Positions 43,128-52,475 are shown, counted from the first letter of the stretch. The stretch: DNA of 64,000 nucleotides from Lapidilactobacillus wuchangensis (GCF_003946645.1 NZ_RHOU01000008.1:58698-122697); one strand, 5' to 3'. Numbers and translations: made by a program. Notes: generated by a model not told the origin, from the letters alone.

Positions 43128-44192
43128 ATGAAACTTAAACATTTTATTTTTGGATTAAGTTTGGTTATTGCTGGATTTCTTGGTGGAAATGTCCAACAAG
43201 TACACGCAGAAAGTTTGAATTTTGATGTTGGCGCGGTTTTACCAGATAACCAGGCAAACAAAGATGTCACATATTTCGACTTATTAGTTAAGCCCAATGC
43301 TGAACAGAATTTACAAGTTCGCATCAATAATAAAGATTCACAGGAACATCAATATAAAGTTGCAGTTAATCGTGCTAGCACTAACCGCAATGGTGTGATC
43401 GATTACAGTGATCATGGTAAAAAAGTTGATAAATCATTAGCACATGACATTGAAAAGTACACGACTAAACCACAAACAGTGACCGTGCCGGCTAAAACAA
43501 GTCAGTTAGTCACGATTAACTTGAAAACACCTGCTAAGGGTTTTGATGGTGTCATGCTTGGTGGTGTGCGCGTAATGCAGGTTGATCAGGCAAAGGCTTC
43601 TTCCAAGAAGGGTGTCACTTTAACCAACCGCTTTGCTTACGTTATTGGCTTACAACTTCATGAAAATGATACAAAAGTTAAGCCAGATCTCCATTTATTG
43701 AAGGTCACACCTAAGCAGTTAAACTATCGCAACTATATTACCGTCACTCTTCAGAATAATCAGCCGACAATTATGCGTGATTTCAACGTTAACGCTGTTG
43801 TGACGAAACGTGGCAGCACTAAAAAAGTGATTAGCTACAAGAAAAACAGCATGTCCATGGCGCCTAACAGCAACTTTGCCTTACCATTGGGGGATCAAGG
43901 CTATCAATTAGAGCCAGGTAAATATACCTTAACTTTGAAAGCTAATGCTGACAGCAAGAAGTACAATTGGAAGTTTACTAAAGATTTCGAAATTACTTCA
44001 GATCAGGCTAAGAAGTTGAATTCAACTTCAGTTGATCAACCTGAAAAGAAGAATAATTATATGATTTGGCTCTTAATTATTGGTATTATCGTAATTCTGT
44101 TATTGATTATCCTAATCATTATTTTATTGAAACGTAAAAAAGATGATGACGATGATCAAAAAGAAGCCGATAAAACAACCGAGCAAAAATAG
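43128..44192 (+). CDS. DUF916/DUF3324 cell-surface protein (CscA-like)
   Basis: A 354-residue protein: signal peptide (MKLKHFIFGLSLVIAGFLGG, cleavage near VHA-E), DUF916 domain (about 28-150; FDVGAVLPDNQ, TYFDLLVKP, GFDGVMLGGVRV), DUF3324 domain (about 160-300), one membrane helix (about 305-328) and a charged cytoplasmic tail (KRKKDDDDDQKEADK). In other species these domains bind peptidoglycan or WxL partners and host ligands (WxLIP). It is therefore the probable membrane-anchored partner of the WxL proteins. GGGAG lies upstream. Confidence 0.92.
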   Translation: MKLKHFIFGLSLVIAGFLGGNVQQVHAESLNFDVGAVLPDNQANKDVTYFDLLVKPNAEQNLQVRINNKDSQEHQYKVAVNRASTNRNGVIDYSDHGKKVDKSLAHDIEKYTTKPQTVTVPAKTSQLVTINLKTPAKGFDGVMLGGVRVMQVDQAKASSKKGVTLTNRFAYVIGLQLHENDTKVKPDLHLLKVTPKQLNYRNYITVTLQNNQPTIMRDFNVNAVVTKRGSTKKVISYKKNSMSMAPNSNFALPLGDQGYQLEPGKYTLTLKANADSKKYNWKFTKDFEITSDQAKKLNSTSVDQPEKKNNYMIWLLIIGIIVILLLIILIIILLKRKKDDDDDQKEADKTTEQK

Positions 44193-44237
44193 AAATTATT
44201 AAGTCACAACTTGACTAGCCATTGTGGGGGAAGAACA

Positions 44238-46586
44238 ATGACAAAGAAAATTAGAAAAATTACGCAGTGGATACTGCTTTTAACATTATTATTGAATGTC
44301 CTAATGAATGTAACATCTAATCGGGTTTACGCATCTGATAATCAATCTTATGATATGGCAACAAGAGAAATTCCCGATGGTATTAATCCGCAAAAATATA
44401 TGGTGCTTGGAAGATTAAAAAACCCGGAGTATCCTGATGAGACAATGGAGTATGCATTAAATAACAGTACTAAATTTCGTGCTATTTTTGATAGTAACCC
44501 CACAAATATAGTCAAAATGACACAATTTAAGGATAACTATACTAGAACAATCGGAACTGCTTGGTCTACTGATAATGATTTTGACTATACACAAAAACAG
44601 GTATTTAAACTTTGGCTTTATTTTACGGATACCACACAGTTAGATGGGGTTAAACAAGTTCCTGGTGATGGTATGGCCTTTGTGCTTCAAAATGATGAAC
44701 GAGGAATTAATACTTCTGCTAATTTTTCCACAATGGGAAGTTCCTACGAGTTATATGGACCGATTGGCGGTCAAACATTAGGAGTGTACGGTACCAATAT
44801 GTCCAGCGATGGTAACTTGGATACTCTTGCTAAATCGGCAATTCAAAATTCTTGGGCTCTAGAGTTTGATACTCGGAAGAATGCGTTAAGTGGTAGTCCA
44901 GCATATGCGCCCCAACCAACGGGCAATCACTATGGCCCAAACAGCATTATGGATGGTTCTTTTGACCTAAATTTGAGTTCGATTACGGGAGAACATATTG
45001 CGGCAAGTTATCCGGGGGAGGTTAGTTCGTACTCAAGAGAATCAGTAGGAAGGAACTACTACTATCAATTGATTCATGATGTGGCCAAAAATGCTAATTT
45101 AACAAATGCAGGTAATTTAACGCCAAATAACAATAATTGGCATCATGTCACGTTAACTTGGAATGCTACATCTATTGGTTCAATTGGAAACATGAACATG
45201 ACCTTTGATGATAAGAATATCGATGGAACCTCTGCTCTTCCATCACTTACGGGGTCTTATCCGGTTGATACGAGAATTGTTGATCCAAATAAGACAGGAA
45301 AAGCTCGTTGGGGAATTACTGGATCAAATAGTGATGGCAGCCGGGCAGAAAGTTTATTTATGATTGACGCGACACCAACCTCAGTGGAGGGTAGTGCGAC
45401 AAATACAATTTATAATAGTTCTCGTAATCAAGCAATTCCAAAGGATAGTAAGGAAGTTGGCTCGAATAATGATTTAGCTGTGACGTATAAAGTTAGTTAC
45501 GATAATGACAATGCAAGTACAGATTGGACTAATTTAATTGCTAAATTACCAATACCGGCAGGCACATCATTTAGTAGTGGTTTTGTTAGCTACAGTGATG
45601 ATACAAGTGATGAATCACTGACTAGCGGAGAAATTACGAATAATGTTCTTAATCATCAGCTAAAGAACTTATCAAAATCAAACAAAACTGCGACTATTAC
45701 ATTAAACCTAAAAGCAAATACAGTAATGGCTAATTTAAATGTTCCAGCTACGACGGCGCAATTCGTTGGTGATCAATATACGGCACATACAAATACTTCT
45801 GCATTCACAATTGTACCTGCCAACTCTATTACACTGACACCAAATGAAGCTTCTCAGCAACCCTTAGCTGTTGCGGTTGGTGGTACTTCTCCAGATATTG
45901 CTGGCAACTATACTTATTTTGATAAGAATGGTAGTTTAATCAACGCCGGATCTGGCTTTACTAATGCGAATTTTACGATGCATGTGGCAATCAACGGCGC
46001 TAATCAACCAACTTATAAAGTTGGTGATGCAAGTGCATTTGGAACTTTTAGTCTTAATCAGCTACAATATGCACCATCGTTATTAAATGACGGAAAGAAT
46101 ACGATAACTTACTATGTTTCTGATGAGCAGGGTAATCAATCTAACAAAGTTACAGCCGAGATCTACCGAGTTTCTGGAGACTTACAAATTGAGGCTTCAC
46201 AAAGTAACTTCTTTGAAACTGGCAAGGTAAATGGTCAGCCTCAAACTCTTGGCCGTACCGCTAGTAGTGACACCAATTGGAATATTCGCGTTATTGATGG
46301 TCGTACGGATATAAATTCTGGCTGGACCTTACAAGTTAAAGCGGGTTCAATGACTGATGTAGATAACAGCAGCAAACAACTTAAGGGCCATATTGAGTAT
46401 AATGGTGTAGATATTACTAAAAATACTGTCGAAATTAAAGGAACAACTGAGAGTTATGTCAATAATGTGACCAGCGTTTCAACCGATTGGAAAGCAGATA
46501 CTGGGATGCAATTGAAAATCAATGCTAACGCAACAGCCGGGTCATACAGTGGGGAAATTACCTGGACACTACACAATACACCATGA
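44238..46586 (+). CDS. Large L-type lectin-like WxL protein (CscC-like)
   Basis: A 782-residue secreted protein. After a signal peptide (MTKKIRKITQWILLLTLLLN) comes an L-type lectin-like domain (about residues 35-390), with DGMAFVLQND, GQTLGVYG, WALEFDTRKN and NNNWHHVTLTWNAT, which in the legume-lectin fold bind carbohydrate. Ig-like or mucin-binding-like regions follow (about 400-640), and a C-terminal WxL domain has SGWTLQVKAGS and EITWTLHNTP. GGGGGAAG precedes this ATG; an upstream TTG lies in frame without a site. It is the last gene of the cluster and the likely adhesin. Confidence 0.9.
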   Translation: MTKKIRKITQWILLLTLLLNVLMNVTSNRVYASDNQSYDMATREIPDGINPQKYMVLGRLKNPEYPDETMEYALNNSTKFRAIFDSNPTNIVKMTQFKDNYTRTIGTAWSTDNDFDYTQKQVFKLWLYFTDTTQLDGVKQVPGDGMAFVLQNDERGINTSANFSTMGSSYELYGPIGGQTLGVYGTNMSSDGNLDTLAKSAIQNSWALEFDTRKNALSGSPAYAPQPTGNHYGPNSIMDGSFDLNLSSITGEHIAASYPGEVSSYSRESVGRNYYYQLIHDVAKNANLTNAGNLTPNNNNWHHVTLTWNATSIGSIGNMNMTFDDKNIDGTSALPSLTGSYPVDTRIVDPNKTGKARWGITGSNSDGSRAESLFMIDATPTSVEGSATNTIYNSSRNQAIPKDSKEVGSNNDLAVTYKVSYDNDNASTDWTNLIAKLPIPAGTSFSSGFVSYSDDTSDESLTSGEITNNVLNHQLKNLSKSNKTATITLNLKANTVMANLNVPATTAQFVGDQYTAHTNTSAFTIVPANSITLTPNEASQQPLAVAVGGTSPDIAGNYTYFDKNGSLINAGSGFTNANFTMHVAINGANQPTYKVGDASAFGTFSLNQLQYAPSLLNDGKNTITYYVSDEQGNQSNKVTAEIYRVSGDLQIEASQSNFFETGKVNGQPQTLGRTASSDTNWNIRVIDGRTDINSGWTLQVKAGSMTDVDNSSKQLKGHIEYNGVDITKNTVEIKGTTESYVNNVTSVSTDWKADTGMQLKINANATAGSYSGEITWTLHNTP

Positions 46587-46592
46587 AGATAG

Positions 46593-46632
46593 AAAAGTTT
46601 TTCCAGTATCAATATCTGGGAAAACTTTTTTC
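46593..46632 (+). terminator. Terminator of the Csc cluster
   Basis: AAAAGTTTTTCCAG pairs with CTGGGAAAACTTTT across a 9-base loop, then T residues. Confidence 0.88.
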
Positions 46633-46720
46633 TTCTTTAAACTGATTCTAATCAGTTGACTATCGCGGTAGGTTTTTGTACGCTGATGGTGGTTTAAGAA
46701 TTTCAAGGGAGGATTTAGTT

Positions 46721-47677
46721 ATGCCTATTAATCCAAGCCGTGCTCAAGATGTCTGGAAAGATGTTGGCGAGCATGTTCAGTTCACGGTTTTAAAATTTAA
46801 TCGTCAGGATCCCGAGCATGAACGTGAGGTTTTCCAAGAATTCGCAGATCGTTCGCAAGCCATTATTCGTTCATTGCGGATTCGGGATGCTAAGCCGGAA
46901 ACCGGTTCGCAATTAAAAGTTGCCATCGGGATCAGCAATGCTGGTTGGGACTACTTATTCCCCAATGCCGCTAAGCCTCAAGAATTAGAGACTTATACGA
47001 CGATGACTGGTCCTAAGTACGCGATGCCTGCAACGGATGGTGATTTGTTCTTCCATATTCGTGCCAGTGATGAAGCAATTGTTTATGAAGCACAGACCCA
47101 ATTTAGCCGGGTGCTTGGCGAAGTGACGACTGTCTTAGATGAAACCAAAGGCTTCCGTTACTTTGAAGGCCGCGCGATTATTGGCTTTATTGATGGCACT
47201 GAAGCGCCAGCTATTGAAGATGCCGCTGATTATGCCTTAGTAGGCGACGAAGATCCTGAGTTTGAAAATGGTTCGTATGCCTTTGCTCAAAAATGGCTGC
47301 ACAATATGCCAGTTTGGAACAAGCTCAAGACTGAGGACCAAGAAAAAGCCGTTGGTCGTGAGAAATTTAGCGATTACGAGCTTGCTGATGCGGATAAATT
47401 TAAGAATGCCCACAATGTTGCGTCTAAGTTTAATATTGACGGCGTTGAGCAGAAGATTGTTCGGATGAACGTGCCATTTTCAGCACCAGCCTCAGGAAAA
47501 ACTGGGACTTATTTCATCGGCTATTCTCGTTTCTGGTCAGTCACGAAGGGTATGCTGAAGAACATGCTTGATCAATCTGACTACCTCTTAACTTTCTCCG
47601 AGATTTTAACGGGGCAAGCCTTTTTCATTCCGTCTCGTGATTTGCTGGCAAAAATTGCTGACGGTGACTTTAAATAA
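46721..47677 (+). CDS. Dyp-type heme peroxidase
   Basis: A 318-residue dye-decolorising peroxidase. The family GxxDG motif is present as GFIDGTEAP (about residues 157-165, distal Asp), with the proximal heme-ligand His in KNAHNVAS (about 230) and the distal Arg in IGYSRFWS (about 268). No signal peptide or Tat motif is seen, so it is probably cytoplasmic. Dyp enzymes use peroxide to oxidise phenolic substrates; the natural substrate is unknown. The start at 46721 follows GGAGG; an in-frame ATG 45 bases upstream does not. Heme would probably have to be acquired, as lactobacilli do not make it. Confidence 0.9.
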   Translation: MPINPSRAQDVWKDVGEHVQFTVLKFNRQDPEHEREVFQEFADRSQAIIRSLRIRDAKPETGSQLKVAIGISNAGWDYLFPNAAKPQELETYTTMTGPKYAMPATDGDLFFHIRASDEAIVYEAQTQFSRVLGEVTTVLDETKGFRYFEGRAIIGFIDGTEAPAIEDAADYALVGDEDPEFENGSYAFAQKWLHNMPVWNKLKTEDQEKAVGREKFSDYELADADKFKNAHNVASKFNIDGVEQKIVRMNVPFSAPASGKTGTYFIGYSRFWSVTKGMLKNMLDQSDYLLTFSEILTGQAFFIPSRDLLAKIADGDFK

Positions 47678-47691
47678 TAATAATTAAGTGC

Positions 47692-47735
47692 AATAGTCTA
47701 ATTTGAGTACCAGCAAATTAGGCTATTATTTTTAG
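47692..47735 (+). terminator. Terminator after the Dyp peroxidase gene
   Basis: AATAGTCTAATTTG pairs with CAAATTAGGCTATT across an 8-base loop, followed by ATTTTT. Confidence 0.8.
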
Positions 47736-47792
47736 TTTTTTTAAAAATAAAAAAGAATTTTGTGGGACTTGCAAGTGATTCCAACAAAAGAC

Positions 47793-47827
47793 TATACTTT
47801 TTATAGATATTGACTGTAAAAAGTATA
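47793..47827. promoter_or_regulatory. Inverted repeat upstream of the GH1 gene
   Basis: TATACTTTTTA (47793-47803) and TAAAAAGTATA (47817-47827) are exact complements 13 bp apart, about 70 bp before the GH1 start, in a region also holding TATACT (about 47857-47862). A regulator site is plausible. AAGCAAACGCTTAA (about 47874-47887) is only a poor cre match. Confidence 0.4.
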
Positions 47828-47899
47828 TTTTTGCTTAAAAATTACCGTAATATAACGTATACTATTGGTGGAAGCAAACGCTTAAATTAGGAGGGCGAC

Positions 47900-49273
47900 A
47901 TGACAAATTCGGCTTTTAAAAAAGATTTCTTGTGGGGTAACTCGGTTTCAAGTATGCAAACTGAAGGTGCCTACAATGAAGGTGGCAAAGGGCCATCAGT
48001 TTATGATTTAGTCGAACCTGGTGAACATCGATCTGATTGGAAAGTAGCCATTGATGACTATCATCGTTATCCCGAGGATTTCGATTTAATGAAGGACTTG
48101 GGCATGAATTGTTATCGATTCCAGATTTCTTGGAGTCGGGTGCAACCTGATGGTGAAGGCGAGTTTAATCCTGAAGGCATCAAGTTTTACCATGATTTCA
48201 TTGATGCTTTGATTGCTCGCGGCATTGAACCAATGATCTGCTTATATCACTTCGATATGCCATTGAATTTGGCTAAGAAGTATCAGGGTTTCATGAGTCG
48301 TGAAGTCGTTGACGATTTCGTCCGTTATGGTGAAAAAATGGTCGACGAATTCGGCAGCAAAGTGAAATATTGGCTGACTTTTAACGAACAGAATCTTTAT
48401 TCAATGCAAGGCTGTGCCAAGATTGCTGGTGCCTTGGAGACACCGGAAACTTTGGAAAACATTCTGACAATTAGTCATCATGTCATGTTGGCTCACGCGC
48501 GCGTTTCGAATTATTTGCACCAAACGACGCAGGCGCAAATTGGTGGGATGCTTGCTTATACTGAGTTATATCCTGCAACAGCGAAGCCAGCTGACAATTT
48601 CTACACTGAACAAATCAACCAATTTTATAATTATAATTTGTTAGATGCTTTCACTGGTCGTGGCTATGTGCCGGCATTCTTAAACTTAATCGAGCAGAAT
48701 CATTTCCAAATTATTAAACCAGGTGATTTGGACATCATTAAGCAGCAACGCAGTGACTTCTTACCATTTAGTTACTACCGGTCCACCACGTTGTCCGCTG
48801 ATAATATTACTGATTTGACCCAACTGCTGACTAAGGGTGGGGCTTTCAAGGATAATCCTTATTTAAAGACCACCGAATGGAACTGGCAAATTGATCCCCT
48901 TGGTTTCCGCAACATCATCGTAAAAATGTGGAATCGTTATCGCCTACCAATTTTCCCAATTGAAAATGGGATTGGCGTGATTGAAGAATGGGATGGCCAG
49001 CACGAAATTCAAGACGATTATCGGATTGTTTATCATCGCGAACACTTGCAAGCCATGAAAGATGCCATGGAAATTGACGGCGCTGATGTTTTAGGTTACC
49101 TGGGCTGGGGCTTGATCGATATTCTTAGCTCCCAGGCCGACATGCGCAAGCGTTATGGCGTTGTTTATGTTAACCGAACCAACCACGACTTGCGTGATAT
49201 GAAACGAGTTCCGAAGAAGAGTTATCACTGGCTGAAGAAAGTCATTGCTGCTAATGGTGCTGATTTATATTAA
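47900..49273 (+). CDS. GH1 glycosidase, probable 6-phospho-beta-glucosidase
   Basis: A 457-residue glycoside hydrolase family 1 enzyme. The acid/base Glu is E163 in TFNEQN, and the nucleophile Glu is in FPIENGIG (about residue 355). The N-terminal FLWGNSVSSMQTEGAY motif is the family signature. The end, with LIDILSSQADMRKRYGVVYV and KKSYHWLKKVI, resembles phospho-beta-glucosidases rather than beta-glucosidases, so the substrate is probably a PTS-imported 6-phospho-beta-glucoside. No PTS gene adjoins it. GGAGG precedes the ATG. manA follows after 26 bp and is probably co-transcribed. Confidence 0.88.
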   Translation: MTNSAFKKDFLWGNSVSSMQTEGAYNEGGKGPSVYDLVEPGEHRSDWKVAIDDYHRYPEDFDLMKDLGMNCYRFQISWSRVQPDGEGEFNPEGIKFYHDFIDALIARGIEPMICLYHFDMPLNLAKKYQGFMSREVVDDFVRYGEKMVDEFGSKVKYWLTFNEQNLYSMQGCAKIAGALETPETLENILTISHHVMLAHARVSNYLHQTTQAQIGGMLAYTELYPATAKPADNFYTEQINQFYNYNLLDAFTGRGYVPAFLNLIEQNHFQIIKPGDLDIIKQQRSDFLPFSYYRSTTLSADNITDLTQLLTKGGAFKDNPYLKTTEWNWQIDPLGFRNIIVKMWNRYRLPIFPIENGIGVIEEWDGQHEIQDDYRIVYHREHLQAMKDAMEIDGADVLGYLGWGLIDILSSQADMRKRYGVVYVNRTNHDLRDMKRVPKKSYHWLKKVIAANGADLY

Positions 49274-49299
49274 TTTTTAATTGAGAGGAAGCTACAATA

Positions 49300-50268
49300 A
49301 TGGAACCATTATTTCTAAATCCTTATTTTCAAGAAAAAATCTGGGGCGGTCGCAAATTAGCTACTGATTGGGGCTACCAAATTCCTGACGGCAAAATTGG
49401 CGAATGTTGGGCAATTTCAGCCCATCCTCATGGTCCTGCCACTGTTAAAAACGGTCCTTACAAGGGACAAAATGTGGCTGAATTATGGGCTGACCACCGA
49501 GAATTATTCGGCAATGCCAAGGGTGAAGTTTTCCCATTATTGACGAAAATTCTTGATGCCGAAGCTAGCTTGTCAGTGCAAGTTCACCCTGATGACGCTT
49601 ATGCTGAAGAACACGAGCATGAATTAGGCAAGACCGAATGCTGGTACGTCTTAAGTGCTGAACCAAATTCTTATTTGATTTACGGTCACCACGCTCAAAC
49701 CTGCGAGCAATTAAAAGAAATGATCGACAATGGCGACTGGGAACACCTCTTGCGGAAATACCCTGTTAAAAAAGGTGATTTCGTTTACGTCCCAAGTGGC
49801 ACAATTCATGCCTTAAATAAGGGTATTGTTGTTTTGGAAACACAACAAAGTAGTGATACGACTTATCGCTTGTATGATTACGATCGGGTTGATGCCAAGA
49901 CGGGCAAGAAACGTGACCTTCATCTGAAGCAGTCCATTGACGTGACCACCGTACCTCATCAAGACCCTAAGTTAGACATCACTGAAGAAAAATTCGGCGA
50001 TTCTTACGTGAAGACTTTTGTTAAGGCACCATTGTCACCATTCTTCAGTGTTTACGAATGGCGGGTAAAGGGTGAACTAGATTTAACCCGGCAAGCTGCA
50101 CCTTACACTTTGGTTTCTGTTGTTGATGGCGCCGGCAAAATTACTTGTGATGGTGCTACCTACGACATTAAGAAGGGTGACCACTTTATCTTGCCATTCC
50201 AAATCAAGTCATGGCAATTAAGTGGCGACATGCAAATTATCGCTTCTGAAGCTGGGGATAAGGAATAG
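49300..50268 (+). CDS. manA: Mannose-6-phosphate isomerase, class I
   Basis: A 322-residue zinc enzyme interconverting mannose 6-phosphate and fructose 6-phosphate. The zinc-binding segments VQVHPDDAYAEEHE (about residues 91-104) and GTIHAL (about 166-171) and the KTECWYVL motif are present. It begins with the FLNPYFQEKIWGGRKL segment typical of the short Firmicute form (about 315-320 residues). GAGAGGA lies upstream. Its position just after a GH1 gene suggests joint use in entry of sugar phosphates into glycolysis. Repeat copy V starts 32 bp after its stop. Confidence 0.95.
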   Translation: MEPLFLNPYFQEKIWGGRKLATDWGYQIPDGKIGECWAISAHPHGPATVKNGPYKGQNVAELWADHRELFGNAKGEVFPLLTKILDAEASLSVQVHPDDAYAEEHEHELGKTECWYVLSAEPNSYLIYGHHAQTCEQLKEMIDNGDWEHLLRKYPVKKGDFVYVPSGTIHALNKGIVVLETQQSSDTTYRLYDYDRVDAKTGKKRDLHLKQSIDVTTVPHQDPKLDITEEKFGDSYVKTFVKAPLSPFFSVYEWRVKGELDLTRQAAPYTLVSVVDGAGKITCDGATYDIKKGDHFILPFQIKSWQLSGDMQIIASEAGDKE

Positions 50269-50299
50269 GATAGGTGCCAAGACTCCCCCAATTGGGAGA

Positions 50300-50876
50300 G
50301 GTGGTGGCGGCGCAATTTTGTGGGCGTGGAACGCCATGGGCATTGATTTAAGCTAGTCGCTCCTGAGTTGAGCGCGGCAGGGGCCCAGCGATTTTATGGG
50401 CGTGGAACGCTGTGGCCGTCGATTGAAGCCAATTCAAAAACCGAATTGTCTCCAATACGAGGCTTTGACTAGCTGCTAAAGCAGCAAGACAAATTTCACA
50501 GCTGACGCCAATCGCTGGGCCCCTGCCTGAATTAAACTGATAAAAAGAATCACCACTATTTGACCGGACCAGATTGTGGTGATCCAAAAACGGTATGACA
50601 ATCAGAGTTGTCACACCGTTTTTTTTGTGCTATTTAACTGTTATTACTAATTGAAATGAGTTACTGAATCCTACTACCACTGCCTTAAACACTAACAATG
50701 ATGAAGTGCATTAACTGAACTCCAGACGGAATGGAGGGATCTTGGCGTCAGCCGCCAAATTGTTCTTAGTGGCTGGGCCACTTAGAACAAGGCTTGTATT
50801 TGAGATTGTTGCAAAGCAATAAGCTCAAATCAATGCCGGCCGCGTTCCACGCCAAGCAGCCCGGAATGCAGTCAGA
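50300..50876 (+). repeat. Composite palindromic repeat, copy V
   Basis: A truncated left module (50300-50354, GGTGGTGGCGGCGCAATT then GGCGTGGAACGCCATGGGC) is followed by a complete left module (50376-50527) bounded by GGCAGGGGCCCAGCGATT and its exact complement. Its inner stems are GCTGTG/CACAGC, CCAATTC-type pairing and TTTGACTAGCTGC/GCAGCAAGACAAA. The middle hairpin is 50591-50618 (CGGTATGACA/TGTCACACCG, then T run). The right module is 50718-50876 with CTTGGCGT/ACGCCAAG and TTCTTAGTGGC/GCCACTTAGAA. It starts 32 bp after manA and probably terminates it. Confidence 0.85.
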
Positions 50877-50961
50877 ACTAGCTCTGATTTACCACCTTTA
50901 CCTTGTGTTAGTGGTTTGGGACATTAGCTTCAAAATAATTTATCCATTTTTCAAGTGCATC

Positions 50962-51169
50962 AAAAGAGCCCAACGTCTAGGAGCGTTGGGCTCTTTTTGA
51001 ATGCCTACGAATCATCTTGAAGAATACCAGTAAGTCATCGGAGTTTGGCCTTAACAAAATGAGTTGGGACATTTAGCAATTGCCGGATTACGATGCTTGC
51101 GGGCAATTGCCCTGATTGCGTAGGACTTGTTGGTGGTAGCCCCTGGGTGTGAGCTACCAAGTATTCTTC
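50962..51169 (-). ncRNA. Candidate structured RNA beyond cvpA, ending in a bidirectional terminator
   Basis: A long-range stem joins GAAGAATAC (51019-51027) with GTATTCTTC (51161-51169). Inside are GGTAGC/GCTACC (51135-51140 with 51153-51158) and GCAATTGCC/GGCAATTGC (51076-51084 with 51102-51110). A strong terminator AAAAGAGCCCAACG/CGTTGGGCTCTTTT (50962-50997) lies on the minus-strand 3' side. It could be a separate rod-shaped RNA, perhaps 6S-like, or the 3' untranslated end of cvpA; both strands can fold similarly. No clear promoter was found. No coding frame is supported. Confidence 0.42.
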
Positions 51170-51221
51170 ATAATTTAATCTTAGCAAGATTTAAATCATG
51201 GCGCGAGATTTTTGCCTAGTC

Positions 51222-51776
51222 TTAAAGCACGCTCTGGATCAATTGCTGGGCACTGTCGGTGAAACTCTTGGTATCAGTGTGGAAGAGCCAATCGACGACT
51301 TGCTGGCTAACGATTGGCGTCCGCTCAACAACAAACTGAGCAACTGGCGAGCTTGTATACTGATTGATGAACCAGTTGGGCGTGATGATATTTAATAAGG
51401 ATAGTGCAAGGAAAATACCTAGGTACATGATCAGAATTGAGATAATGGCGCCGCCGAGGCCATTAGCCTGCTTAATTACGGGAATCCAAGTCACTGATTG
51501 TGAGAGGTGAGCCAGCCAGCGCACGATAATGTGGCCGATCAGCATGATCAGCCAGAAGGCAATCGACTGGGCAACAAAAGAGGCGAATGGATCAGTTGGG
51601 TCGCCGCGTTTACTTATTTTTAATAAAAAGTCACCAAATTGGGCATCATAAAATAGTGCCACTAGGAAGACTAATAAAGTGCCCACGCTAAAGAGCAATT
51701 CTTTGACGAGGCCTCGCCGGTAACCGCGGAAAATCGCGTTTAGTAATAAGGCAATGATAATAATTGATAGGATCAT
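51222..51776 (-). CDS. CvpA family membrane protein
   Basis: A 184-residue membrane protein with four predicted segments, starting MILSIIIIALLLNAIFRGYR. The N-terminal FRGYRRGLVKELLFSVGTL segment and FWLIMLIGHIIVRWLAHLSQ match the CvpA (colicin V production) family. Its function is unknown in Firmicutes, where it often accompanies mutS2. Here it stands alone, with no mutS2 in the window. GAGGAAAGTGGAG lies upstream on minus. Confidence 0.85.
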   Translation of the reverse strand: MILSIIIIALLLNAIFRGYRRGLVKELLFSVGTLLVFLVALFYDAQFGDFLLKISKRGDPTDPFASFVAQSIAFWLIMLIGHIIVRWLAHLSQSVTWIPVIKQANGLGGAIISILIMYLGIFLALSLLNIITPNWFINQYTSSPVAQFVVERTPIVSQQVVDWLFHTDTKSFTDSAQQLIQSVL

Positions 51777-51884
51777 ATTTCTCCACTTTCCTCAGCTTAA
51801 TTAAGATTAGTTTACCAAGAAATAATCTCGCTGTAATCATGCTAGAGACGGAATTTTTGGAATATGAGTTAATTGATTGGCAAA

Positions 51885-52475
51885 GGCAGTTGTGGCGCAA
51901 TTTGTGGGTATGAAACAGTATGGATATTGATCTTGGTCTTGGTCGCTCCTTAGTTGAGCGCGGCAGGGGCCCAGCGATTTTGTGGGCGTGGAACGCTGTG
52001 GCCGTTGATTGAAGCCAATTCAAAAACCGAATTGTCTCCAATACGAGGCTTTGACTAGCTGCTAAAGCAGCAAGACAAATTTCACAGCTGACGCCAATCG
52101 CTGGGTCCCTGCCTAGATGAAGCTTACGTAATTGAGCACCACTATTTAGCCAAACCAGATTGTGGTAGTACCAAACTGTGTGACAATCTCTACTGAAAAA
52201 TAGAGTTATCACATCGTTTTTTTGCCACTGTTCAACTATTACTATTGATTAAAATGAGTTACTGAATCCCCACTTCCACTGCATTAAACACTAACAATGA
52301 TGAAATGCACTAACTGAACTCCAGACGGAATGGAGGGATCTTGGCGTCAGCCGCCAAATTGTTCTTAGTGGCTGAGCCACTTAGAACAAGGCTTGTATTT
52401 GAGATTGTTGCGCAGCAATAAGCTCAAATCAACGCCGGCCGCGTTCCACGCCAAGCAGCCCGGAATGCAGTCAGA
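51885..52475 (+). repeat. Composite palindromic repeat, copy VI
   Basis: A decayed left-module start (51885-51920, GGCAGTTGTGGCGCAATTT then GGGTATGAAAC) precedes a complete left module (51962-52113). Its outer stem is GGCAGGGGCCCAGCGATT facing AATCGCTGGGTCCCTGCC, with one G-U-type change. Inner stems match copy V almost base for base. The middle hairpin is 52175-52216 (TGTGTGACAATCTCTA/TAGAGTTATCACATCG, then T run), with several mismatches. The right module is 52317-52475 with CTTGGCGT/ACGCCAAG. It lies between the divergent cvpA and ABC exporter genes, not after a gene end. Confidence 0.85.

Noticed and set aside
51688..52212. A 174-codon minus frame running through repeat copy VI and into cvpA
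   Set aside because: It reads through palindromic repeat sequence and overlaps cvpA in another frame; similar frames in other copies (for example 50348-50614) are by-products of the conserved repeat.
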